Positions 35,497-45,000 of a stretch of 64,000 nt of DNA are shown here, piece by piece. The notes beneath the pieces were generated by a model. That model did not search any database, was not told where the DNA came from, and saw nothing but the letters and a program-made list of their open reading frames with translations. Source of the stretch: Aplysia californica (lineage: Eukaryota > Mollusca > Gastropoda > Aplysiida > Aplysiidae); assembly GCF_000002075.1 (NCBI RefSeq), contig NW_004797288.1:562372-626371 (forward strand). The letters are read 5' to 3'. The position numbers and the translations under genes were made by a program. Positions within the stretch are counted from its first letter, which is position 1; the number at the start of each line of letters is the position of its first letter.

Positions 35497-37279
35497 AACA
35501 CACGTCACACTACCGGGTCTGGGCACTGAAACTTTCCGAAATCACAAAAGAGTTCCCCTACCGGGTCTGTATACTTCGTGACTTTGTTCCCGGTTACCGG
35601 GTCTGTATACACTTCGTTAAAGGTTAGCTAGCCTTCCTTTTTAAGTACTAAATCTAGTAGAGAAAGTGAAAGTCAGTGTCCAAAAATTTACTAAAATGTC
35701 AAGTCAAGAGGGGTCCTAGGTTAGAATTCATCAGAAGCTTACTACTCACTTACTCTAGTGAATTACAACCTGCGACAATGAAGTAGGGCAGAAGATCTAG
35801 GCCTAGATCTATCCTCAATACTGTTTACATTATTAAACCCAATGAATTTGAATAGGACCATGCCATGTGGGATTTCTTTCAAAATGTGGGAAAACATTTT
35901 TAGATTTTAATAGGCCAAGATCTTGAATCATGATTGAAACATCGATGTTGAAATGTTAGGACTTTCATCTTTGTTGAGCAGTATCCTCAATCGATTCCAT
36001 CCTCAATACTCTGTTTAAACATAATATTAGCTCACTGAACAGGACCATGTGGGTTTCTTTCAAAATGGGGCACAACATTTTTAGTAGGCCTGGGCCTTGA
36101 TTTGATCTTGATTAAAATCTAGACTTACTTCCTTGTTCCTGTCTATGTAACATAAATTCATTTCTAGATCTCTAGACTCAGGAATACAAGTTTAAAGATT
36201 GCAGCAAAAAGATTTTTTTAAGGCCGGCACTATTTCTCCGAACGTTCGGGAAAATAAAGCTGGGCACTATTTCTCCGAACGTTCGGGAAAATAAAGCTGG
36301 GCACTATTTCTCCGAACGTTCGGGAAAATAAAGCTGGGCACTATTTCTCCGAACACTGTGAAATCTCATCCTTTCCCGCAAATTTCGGATATTATATAGA
36401 TCTAGATCTAGATCTAGATCTAGATATCTAGATCTATAATTATAGTATTAAAAATCAACGATTTAGATCTAGGCCCTAAAAGATGAGTCCTGCACTGTCG
36501 ATCTTCTGTGGAGAGATGGTACTTCAAACCATCATAGGATTCGTTTTACAACTTTAGTACAAGAACATTGATTTACAAATCTTTCGGCGCTTTTTCGGTA
36601 TTTCCCACCCCCCTTATTTGAGCCTGACCTACATCTAGATCTAGATCTATACGTTTGATTCGCGGTGAGCTAAGATATCAAACCTAACAACAGCAAAACA
36701 TTAAATTGTGATAAAATTCAGGGGGGCATGCCCCCCTGAAACCCCCCTACTCTTGGGGCCAAAACCCGTGAATAACAATTGCGGGGTGGGAACTAGATCT
36801 AGATCTAGATCTAGATCTACCGAAAAAGCACCAATCTTTCAAGGTTTAGAATAGATTAAGAACTAATGATGAAATATGAGTGTACTGCATGTTTCTGTGA
36901 AATAGACCTAGATCTACACCATAAAAAATTTAAGTTAAAAATTCTAAAATGTCATCATACCTTGCAAAGCAAAGAGATGCACTGGCAAAGAATGGGTGAA
37001 GGGTCTCCCTCCAAACAAGAGTCCAGGATCATCTCCAGGTGAACTTGAATCTGAATCTGGAGAACTGCTTCTGTGAGTTCCACCTGAAGCTCCCGGAATG
37101 CTCAGTGACCCAGAGTTTCCAGAGCTCTGAAAGTTTCCAAGGCTTCTAGCTCTGGCCCTCGATGACTGAGCCCCATTACGAGCCACAACATCTGTTCCTG
37201 CTCCTCCGTTCGAGCCTGGGGTACTCGCGGAATACGTCCTCATGCGCGGTTGATTGTTTGTACTAAGCTTCAAACCCAT
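30395..37279 (-). CDS. ZNRF2: E3 ubiquitin ligase ZNRF1/ZNRF2 type (4 coding exons)
   Basis: RING-type E3 ligase that in mammals is N-myristoylated and sits on endosomal/lysosomal and plasma membranes. The join on the minus strand is 37279-36961, 33736-33641, 31679-31574, 30452-30395, all GT-AG, giving 192 aa. The start MGLKLST in CACCATGG context has Gly2 for myristoylation. Residues 10-105 are Ser/Gly/Arg-rich and disordered. A zinc finger uses C110, C113, H125 and C129. The RING uses C149, C152, C167, H172, C175, C186 and H189, with GDTIARLPCLCIYHK. The C-terminus FEVNRSCPEHPSD matches ZNRF2, and the zinc-finger and RING segments are closer to human ZNRF2 than ZNRF1 from memory; invertebrates may have one gene equal to both. 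Mammalian proteins are 227-242 aa; the shorter length comes from the disordered part. Confidence 0.95.
31574..31679 (-). CDS. ZNRF2: ZNRF2 coding exon 3
   Basis: 106 nt between TTTTACAG and GTGAGT on the minus strand. It encodes the first part of the RING domain (GECVICFEELIQGDTIARL and CLCIYHK). Confidence 0.95.
33456..33663 (-). repeat. Local tandem repeat spanning the ZNRF2 exon 2 end and donor
   Basis: On the minus strand the exon end and donor text GATCAGTTACAATGGTTGGA recurs with changes. Copies of GTTGGACTTC occur at 33641-33631, about 33592-33583 and about 33509-33500. The units alternate with diverged copies of ATATTTTA(A/T)CCAGA. Exon 2 ends inside the first unit. Confidence 0.75.
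33641..33736 (-). CDS. ZNRF2: ZNRF2 coding exon 2
   Basis: 96 nt after TTTTTCAG. It encodes the zinc finger CPVCSKQIASDDIECHLVMC and the KPRISYN linker. Donor is ACAATG|GTTGGA, a weak match to the consensus, and near-copies lie downstream (see tandem repeat). Confidence 0.93.
35153..35503. repeat. C/T-rich tract and (CT)n(CA)n microsatellite in ZNRF2 intron 1
   Basis: Pyrimidine-rich DNA at 35300-35420, then (CT)n and (CA)n at 35459-35495. Just beyond, CCGGGTCTG occurs three times (about 35513, 35563 and 35599). Low-complexity frames here are not genes. Confidence 0.8.
35812..36125. repeat. Degenerate direct duplication of about 190 bp
   Basis: ATCCTCAATACTG, GACCATG and TTTCTTTCAAAATG occur in the same order around 35812-35950 and again around 36000-36125, in ZNRF2 intron 1. 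Confidence 0.6.
36221..36440 (+). repeat. 37-bp minisatellite element, copy 1, with TAGATC array
   Basis: Three full units and a partial one of a 37-bp repeat containing CACTATTTCTCCGAACGTTC and an AATAAAG. The unit core CCGAACGTTCGG is a perfect palindrome. It is followed by a unique block (CATCCTTTCCCGC, TTTCGGATAT) and about eight AGATCT/TAGATC units. Copies 2 and 3 share the same order. Confidence 0.9.
36797..36820. repeat. (TAGATC)n microsatellite
   Basis: Four consecutive AGATCT-type hexamers. Shorter runs occur at 36390-36440, 36641, 39783 and within MCAT exon 1. Confidence 0.9.
36961..37279 (-). CDS. ZNRF2: ZNRF2 coding exon 1
   Basis: 319 nt, starting CACCATGG and ending CAAG|GTATGA in phase 1. 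It encodes the myristoylation start MGLKLST and the Ser/Arg-rich disordered region (RARARSLGNF, SSSPDSDSSSPGDD). A longer upstream in-frame start at 37342 would hide Gly2 and is disfavoured. Confidence 0.93.
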
Positions 37280-37716
37280 GGTGAAGGTGAATATGGTCCT
37301 TTCCTGTCGAAATGAACAAAACTCGTGAAAGCTATTAATCACAGAAATAAACTAAATCCAAAAGTACGTTACGACTAAGCCACAGTGTTGTGCCATCTTC
37401 GCCGCCATTTTGCTTTCCTTGTTTGCGTCAGGAACCAACACAAAAATGACGTAAAAGATCATGTGAGAAGTAAAAATAGAAAATTTAAGAAGTAAATGAT
37501 AACATGAGCATGATTATGCTAAATATCTTTAACTTGGAATACTAATACACTAATTCATCGGGGTTCCGACTACTTAAACTAAATTAAAAACATTCTATGA
37601 GAAGAGCAGTGAGAAGTCCGTCTCTTGTATTCCCCACCTTAAATACTTCTGTCACAAAGAGAAGTGGCCATTGGATGTAAACAAAGAAAGCGTGTTATCG
37701 TGTAGTATTGTCTAAA

Positions 37717-37726
37717 GTCACGTGAT
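37717..37726. promoter_or_regulatory. CLEAR-like E-box GTCACGTGAT
   Basis: Matches 9 of 10 bases of the palindrome GTCACGTGAC bound by TFEB/MITF-family factors in mammalian lysosomal gene promoters. It sits 19 bases before an ATG in the probable SLC38A7 leader. Single short motif; chance occurrence is possible. Confidence 0.5.
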
Positions 37727-37735
37727 GGTGACAAA

Positions 37736-37804
37736 ATGGTCGATGGCTCTCAGCTGATAAATGTTCAGGAAACAATCTTGCCATCGAAAATCACTAATTA
37801 CGAG
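37736..37804 (+). other. Putative 5' leader exon of SLC38A7 with an upstream ORF
   Basis: An ATG in AAAATGG context opens 23 codons (MVDGSQLINVQETILPSK...), ending at a possible donor GAG|GTAAAA. Joined to the acceptor at 41829, the frame would run three more codons to TGA at 41839-41841, 12 bases before the SLC38A7 ATG. So it would be a 26-codon uORF. It could instead be the first exon of another gene or alternative transcript; no downstream partner exon was found. Confidence 0.4.
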
Positions 37805-38175
37805 GTAAAAGTATCGAAATGTTCTAACGAGTAACTAATGTGTTAAATTTGTGTGGTATGCTTTTTGGGGCTCTTTGGAAATTGTCTTTCCGTTTGTTTA
37901 CATGAGAAACAGAAGTGATTGCTGCTAAGGTCCTTTCTTTAAGGACCGAATGGCAAAATGGCCATCTAAGCAAGGCAAGGCAGGAGCTGGCTAAGTCAAC
38001 TAAGTGAACCCTACCACATTAGCCAGTAATATTTTTCTGCCTTTTTTGTTCTAAAAATTTATTTTGGCTGGATTGAACTTTGGTGGACCCACTGTATTTA
38101 CGTGTGTATTAATGCGCACTAGCCATAACAGTGGGGGGTTTCAGAGAGGTTGCCCCCGTGCCGTGGCAAAAATAA

Positions 38176-38395
38176 TCAGGGCGGCACTATTTCTCCGAAC
38201 GTTCAGGAAAATAAAGCTGGGCACTATTTCTCTGAACGTTCGAGAAAATAAAGCTGTTCACTATTTCTCCGAACGTTCTGGAAAATAAAGCTGGGCACAA
38301 ACGTTCGGGAAAATAAAGCTGGGCACTATTTCTCCGAACACTCTGAAATCACATCCTTTCCCGCTAATTTCGGATATATATATAGATCTATAATT
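38176..38395 (+). repeat. 37-bp minisatellite element, copy 2
   Basis: Same repeat unit as 36221 (CACTATTTCTCCGAACGTTC variants, five units, one shortened), then the CATCCTTTCCCGC and TTTCGGATAT block and TAGATC. The units are more diverged from each other than in copy 1. Confidence 0.88.
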
Positions 38396-38413
38396 ATATT
38401 ATCGAAGTGACTA

Positions 38414-38453
38414 TTCGGACTCTAGTCCGAAACTTTTCGGACTCTAGTCCGAA
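38414..38453. repeat. Two tandem stem-loops
   Basis: TTCGGACTCTAGTCCGAA occurs at 38414-38431 and again at 38436-38453: 8-bp perfect stems with a 2-base loop. A third half (TTCGGACTCTG) follows at about 38469. Confidence 0.85.
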
Positions 38454-38882
38454 TATGAAAAAATGTTATTCGGACTCTGATTCTTGTCCAGCATGACATC
38501 ACTTCCGACTTCCTGTGACTCGTGACTCCGGCTTCCTGTCCTTCCTCACTCGTGACTCGCCTCAGGCTGGGTAGAGACCGGGATCACTTCGGGCAAAATG
38601 GCGTTAAATTGTGCCAGAGCCGAGTTTTTATCTTATGATGAATTTGAGGCCAGCCTGAAAAGTTAAAGCGCTTCTAATGTTTATTCGTCAAGAGGTCATG
38701 ATCAGAAGCAAATTCTATGAGAAGAGCAGGCCATTGGATGTTAGCGTGTGTTGGGGTCGGAGAGAGAGAGAGAGAGAGAATTAAATGAGTATGAGTGAAA
38801 CTGAAAGAGAGGAACGACTCATGAGCCCTGGAGTGAATGGATCCTGTGTTTCTATTTTTGTACTTTGAACTGTTACTGAATA

Positions 38883-38972
38883 AAGCCCGAAAAACAAACA
38901 CACACACGTTCCTCACTCTCCACTTACACACTTACTACCACCACACACAGACACACTCACACACATGCATAC

Positions 38973-39004
<32 letters not shown>
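38883..39004. repeat. (CA)n-rich microsatellite
   Basis: Imperfect CA repeats, preceded at 38760-38779 by (GA)n. Non-coding. Confidence 0.9.
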
Positions 39005-39005
<1 letters not shown>

Positions 39006-39984
39006 GCAGCAGCAAATTTTTAGGTCTATTATTTCAATTTTCAAGAGCTAGTCTTGAGATTTTTAGATGAGTGTAAAAACGTGAAAAAGAAAAGTTTCAC
39101 AACCGAATGAAATCAAAATTAGAACAGCCCATAAACAACCACAAAAATTAACAAATAAGGGCGTGAGTCCACCTGTCCGAAGAAGATTGGCTGTTTTAAC
39201 TACTTAATGTGCGTTTAATTTTAAAACAAAGTACAGGATATTACATGTAAATTATGGAATCACACACATTAAGGGGCCTGCCAGTGTCAGTAGATGTAAT
39301 CGATTTTGATGGAACGTACGCTCTAACATAACACATTTAAATCTATATATATATACATATGTATATATTTAGAATCTAATGAAGGTAGGACCATCAAATT
39401 AAATGATGTTACACTATACAACATCCCCCCGGCCCACCTTTTTTCCCCAATAAAAAAAAATTGATAGAAAAACAACGCGTCAGAACAATAACAAGAAAGA
39501 AAAAAATACACACTAACAAAATAAAACACCACAAAGAGGAAAAAATAAAAGTAACTGTAACGTATTCAACAAATAAATGTGGTGACAACAAGTGAGAAAG
39601 AGACGAAGTGGAGCTTGGTGAACTTTCTTTCAAAAGTAAAGAGGTTCGGTTTCTTTCTTTTTTTTTTTTTAAATTTTTATTTGACTTTTTTTTCCCCGAC
39701 CAAAAATCGAGCCACGATTGATTGGTCGCGGCCGCTACAAACGCAGATGCTAGTTCTACGTGTCATTATCAATAACCCTCCGTAGATCTAGATCTAGACA
39801 GCACACGAGTGAACACAACACATTAAGTTTAAGAGCAGCACCCTTCATAGGCATATATCTCTAGCGAAAAACTGTTTGGAACTGTAGCATTTCTTTATAT
39901 AAATATTTACTGCGGACATTTTTTGGACCGATTGAACCATATTGTATACGAACAATCTTTGGTAGGCCTATACTATAATTATAG

Positions 39985-40128
39985 ATCTATATAATATCCG
40001 AAATTTGCGGGAAAGGATGTGATTTCAGAGTGTTTGGAGAAATAGTGCCCAGCTTTATTTTCCCGAACGTTCGGAGAAATAGTGCCTAGCTTTATTTTCC
40101 CTAACGTTCGGAGAAATAGTGCCGGCCT
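39985..40128 (-). repeat. 37-bp minisatellite element, copy 3 (inverted)
   Basis: Reverse-complement copy: TATCCGAAATTTGCGGGAAA, the GGATGTGATTTC block and two to three 37-bp units ending GTGCCGGCC. With copies 1 and 2 it surrounds the divergent promoter within 4 kb. Confidence 0.88.
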
Positions 40129-40240
40129 TATTATATTGTGTATTATTTCATGCATGTGTGTATTTTTGTATACCATTGTAAAACAAATTCCACTCTTGTT
40201 ATGTTCTAATTTTATTTGATAGAAATTTTTTTTTTTTTTT

Positions 40241-40732
40241 TATTAGTGTTTTACAGCGCTCGCAACTGCATAAGGTCATATGAGCGCGCGGGACACATTA
40301 AACATTTTCAGTTGGTAGGAAATTTTGAATTTTGCCCGGGTAGCGGCAGAAGCCTACTCTTATCGATTTTAGACAACCAAGGGATCTTTAACGTGCGCAA
40401 CTTGCTCACGGGACCTCCAAGATTTTTTGCCCTTGCCAAAGAAGGCTAGATCTTTCCTCCAAGAAGATCAGGGGTGTGGCTGAAAGACAGCAGTAAGAAG
40501 GAGCCAAAGAGTAGCAGAAAGAGTCAGGAGCCGAGAGGAGGGGGGCAAAGGTGGTGAGGGGGTGGGGGTAGAAAGTGGAGACGAAAGCAGACTACAGAAC
40601 ATTGCTAGAGAGTATGAAAGGAGGTGAAAGGAGACAGTTTTAGAGAACATTTTTTCCGTCGCTGCCTGGATTCGAACCCGTGACCTTTGAATGAGAGGTG
40701 AACACCTTAACCTCTAGGCCACGAGAGCCCCC
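40241..40732 (-). mobile_element. tRNA-derived SINE family A, best-preserved copy
   Basis: On the minus strand: head GTGGCCTAGAGGTTAAGGTG (A box) and GGTTCGAATCC (B box, 40678-40668); a C/T-rich body; the GCGCACGTTAAAGATCCC stretch; then the terminal hairpin GAGCGC...GCGCTC at 40287-40255 and GTAAAAC. About 490 bp is long for a SINE. Two other copies are in MCAT intron 1. Confidence 0.85.
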
Positions 40733-41074
40733 TGATAGATCATAATAATAATATTCCAAAAATATAATGACAGAAAGACAGTTGTTAATTAGTCACGACT
40801 TTTATGGCGGTTGAAAACAATTTGGTGGATTCCTTTTTACCTCTGTAAAAATGCCTTTGATGAATGAAACATAAGGATGTTCCAGAAGACCAAAATTGGG
40901 GCAAATATTGCTTTCCATGTTTATACTTATATATTCATCATCTGCTCCTGTCTTGAAATACTGTCTGTCCTGTCTGCAAGATTATAGATGGCAGAACTGA
41001 AGAGGAGCCAGGAAAAAAATTTCTCTATGATCGATTGCCAGCAGATGGTCTTTGGTACAATGCTGTTGAGTAGA

Positions 41075-41100
41075 GGGGGGGGGGGGGGGGGGGGGGGGGT
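41075..41100. repeat. Poly-G run
   Basis: A G homopolymer of about 24 bases; length unreliable. Confidence 0.9.
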
Positions 41101-41829
41101 GTTAAAAGAAAGAAGGAATGAATGCCAATAAGTTTCGGAAAGTAACTGGTCTTGTCAAAGTCGAAGTCAAAGAAGTGGAGGGGAGATCTTCCTCCTTCCC
41201 TGAAAACACCTAGATTTCTAATTTTGGATACTCCCATAGTTTCCCCTCCTCTCCTTGTGTTTTTACACATTGTCAGAATATAGTAGGTTTGGAATACATT
41301 TTTTCTTTCCTTCCTCTAGATTTCACATCTTTTTGTCCCCTCTGTTAAGTGTAAACTAAACAATAGATCTGTTTGATTTCACTTGTGGCGAATTCTTTAA
41401 GAACATCTTCCATCGTCAAAACTAACACTTCCCCTCAATACTTCTTGCTGGGAGATCGAAAGCAAACATAAAAGTACGTCTTGCTTACCAGGAGAGTTAA
41501 AGAAGAAAGAAATATTAAAATGGCGCTTTATTTATTCTCATGGCATGTTGATAGTAGAGTACCACGTGATACATTTCCTTCTTAACCCCTTTCTCCTGTC
41601 CTCTGCATGTGTCCACCTGTTATGGGGACGGACTGTGGTGGTTGACTTGTGATTCAAGTGAATGCTCGGTTTTTGAAAAAATTTAACATTAAAAATTCTT
41701 TTTTTTTTTTCTTTTTGTGCAAATCAGCTGAGTAAAATTACAGTTTGGAAGATGGGCAAAAATCCTCTAGAATTTAGTGCTTTGTAGTAGTGCTATTTGA
41801 AGATTTTTGTTTGATTTCTATGTTTTCAG

Positions 41830-42013
41830 GATTTATGCTGAGAGCAAGCAACCATGTCAATTCAAGTGACATCGGACGTTCATAGACGTTCTGTCAGTCC
41901 TAGTCAAGAGTATGACCATGAATATGACAGTGAAATAAAAGATGATGAACTCAGACCTATTCTTGGTAGTGGGTCTGTTACTGTTAGTGTGGCGGAAGTG
42001 AGAGTTCAGACAG
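41830..42013 (+). CDS. SLC38A7: SLC38A7 exon with start codon (coding 41854-42013)
   Basis: The exon opens after GTTTTCAG at 41829, implying at least one upstream leader exon. ATG at 41854 has A at -3. It encodes the 53-residue hydrophilic N-tail (HEYDSEIKDDELRPIL). Donor CAG|GTAAG, phase 1. Confidence 0.9.
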
Positions 42014-45000
42014 GTAAGAAAAAAGAAATGTTTTGTGAAAGTGTACCTCGAAGTGTGTAGAATTTGCCTTTTTTTTTAGTTTAGTAGAGGGTTTTAAGGC
42101 GCTCGCAACTGCATAAGGTCATATATGTGAGGCAGCATGTTGATATCAGCGCTCGTCAAAATACAGAAATCGGAGAAACAGACTTTTTTCTGAAAGTTTG
42201 GACCATTTTTATCAAATTTTTATATTTGGGCTCAACCTCTTTTATGTCCATATATACAAACACACTTCCATGCGAATTTTACAGAAAAACATTGATTAAA
42301 GACTCAAAATATGTCATTTTTCTGTTTTCAAGTACTCTTTAGCTATTGGATTTACCAAACTTTAGCCTCCATTTTCTCGCTAATTTCTCCACCGAAACCA
42401 GGTGACCTCACTTCCTTTAGGTTCAGTGATATAAATCTCCAATACATTATCAGCATCAGTGCAAGCTGCAGTTTTTTAGACACTCAAACATGAACATACT
42501 GACAAGATCCTTTACTCTATTAGCCAGGTGTATAAATTCCTACATACATGATGTCAGGCAAGTTTGTGATAAGTGTCTTTCATATTTCCATCTTGATCTC
42601 ACTTTTTAAAAATTAAGGACTGAGATGCACAGACTGTCATTTTCAGGTCAATAACTGTATGTTTACTTATAAATAAAAAATCGCAGCAGATATCGTCCAA
42701 GTACAAGTTATTGTCTTTGAAAAATTTTTGTGTGCTCTGTGATTGCTTTGAATAAAAAGTAAATTTCTACTTTTTCAGGCTCAGGATGGTTTTCTTCAGC
42801 ATTTTTGGTGGTAAATGCAGCCCTTGGTGCTGGCTTGCTCAACTTCCCTATTGCATATCATCAGGCAGGAGGAGTGCTGATTGCCATAATTATCCAGTCG
42901 GTATGTTTTCCTCAACTATATACTTTATTCCAGAATGAAATTGTCCAATAAAGACCAATATTGAGCTCTTCTTGCTCTAGGGAATACAGATACGTAGGTT
43001 TCGCATCATTGGAAAATCAGACATTTACAGAATAATAGTGTAGTAAAAGAAATTGACATCTTTCCAACAAAAGCTCAATACCATACCTTTTACGTCCATT
43101 TTATATCACATTCCTGCACATACGTTACGAAAGGTTGATTAAAGGCTAAAAAAAATTTAATTTGCTGTTTCCTTCACAAGTTTGGAAGTCACCAAACTTT
43201 GGCAGCTAATTTCTTGCTAATTTTATTTCTGATACCAGGCTACTCCCCATTACATTCAATTGCAAATATTTTGACTTCTATTCAAGGTAGATGAGTATTT
43301 TTAAAAAGCAAAGTAAGACTAATGAACTACTTTTAAGATAATACCATAAACTGTTTATGCCCAAAAATTTATAAGCATCTGATTCCACTGCTTCGTAACA
43401 CATATGCTTTGCCACTGGAAAGGTAGAAGGCAGAAAAAGCAGAGGTAGACTAAGAATACTTTACACAGAAAACTCAAACTGACAGGTGACAGGAAAAGAC
43501 TAGAATACTATTGGACTTTTTAGAGAATCAGAGAAGGGAAAATATTGGTGAACGATTATCCCCTACTTCTGTTTCAGATCTACTACTTGAAGAAGAATCT
43601 GTGGTATTTTAGTGAAGTTGTCTGCAAGAATTGAAATCTGTGGTATTTTAGTGAAGCTGTCCACAAGAATTGGGACATACCTGTAGTTTTCTTTCTACTT
43701 CTGTAATAATGCCCAAGCTAAGCCTCAGGGGTAGGTGGCTGTAGGTTTTACCAAGTAGCCTAGTGATATGTACTTTGTAGTCATGTGTATGCCGTATATC
43801 TATTTTCACACAACACAGGACTTCATCTGGTTATAGAAATGCTTCTTGTGTCTCGCTGCTGCTTTTCATGTATGGTGTGTGTGTGTGTGTGTGTGGGGGG
43901 GGTTAGGTATCATTTCACTCGTTACAATTAAAAGTCTATTATACTGAGGGATCAGCCTGATTCCCTCCAAATTTACTGATTTTTTCTTCTTTTTTGGATC
44001 CTATATCATAGCTCTCAGATACTGGCTCTGCCTTTTCTCAGATGGATGTTAAAATACAGGCGTATCCTCTGAAATAATACAATTTCTGAAGAGGTGTTTG
44101 TAACTAAAACTGTTTTCGACTCTCAAAAACCAGACTCTTCTTCTTCTTAGCTTTTCCGATGATAGGATGGTGCTTCTTGGACTTTTCTGCCGTAAAACTT
44201 TGTGTCTCTTCCCATTCTTCCTTCCTGAGATGTTAAAAAAAAATTACCAGCAACTTTTGTTTTTATTTACTCTTATTCCTTTTATAAGGTTTTCCTGGTT
44301 TTTGTGGTGATGGCCATCATGATCCTGGGTTATTGCTCGGACATCAAAAAAACCAACACCTATCAGGACGTTGTACACTCGGTGTGTGGACCGATGGCTC
44401 AGCTGGCGTGTGCTGTGTCCATTACTCTGTACTGTTTTGGCACGTGCATAACCTTCCTCATCATTATAGGAGACCAATGGGAGCTGTGTGAGTAATAACA
44501 AAGTGATCCTCGGTTCGTTTCTTAACAGGGAATATAATTTATTTTTTTTAACCTATGGTTGTTAAGAAAAGATTTTAACAGACTCATTTTGAGCACATCT
44601 CTGTGCTAGAAAGTAGACTCTGCACTTCACAGTTTATTCATACCCCTGCAGACTGTATCTCATTCCAAAACATCTTCAGCTTCCTGAGAAGCGGTGTGTG
44701 ATGGCACCAGTTCTAGATTAAGTGCCCACGTTTCATCCACATGAATTTTAAAACAGCATTTGGCAATATTCACAACTGGAATGTATTCCAGTTCTAGTTA
44801 TTGCCTTTTAAAAATTTGTTTTCAAGTACCTTGTGAGTGTGTTGTTAGTAAGGTATTTATGGCAGGCATTGTTACACATCAGAGGTTTATGAATATGATA
44901 CTGCATACTCTTTTGATTGTTGTGAACTTTGGGTAAAGTGTGCTAACGTTCAATTGGTGTTTGCAGTTATTATCTTTTTGTAGGGCGACTCCTGTTTTCA

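Larger units (their letters stand above)
37380..37810. promoter_or_regulatory. Probable bidirectional promoter of ZNRF2 and SLC38A7
   Basis: The interval lies just upstream of the ZNRF2 start and contains promoter-type motifs on both strands. AAAATGGCGGC (YY1-like) is on the minus strand at 37411-37401, where a ZNRF2 start site would fit. TGACGTAA (CRE/ATF-like) is at 37447-37454. GTCACGTGAT (E-box, CLEAR-like) is at 37717-37726. A spliceable plus-strand leader ends at 37804. No TATA box. Promoter activity is inferred, not seen. Confidence 0.6.

Noticed and set aside
35500-35625. Triplicated CCGGGTCTG as a regulatory array or CRISPR-like repeat
   Set aside because: Only three short copies with uneven spacing in a eukaryotic intron; no further support.
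36944-37342. Upstream methionine (37342) as ZNRF2 start
   Set aside because: It would add 21 residues and bury the Met-Gly myristoylation start; CACCATGG at 37279 fits the family.
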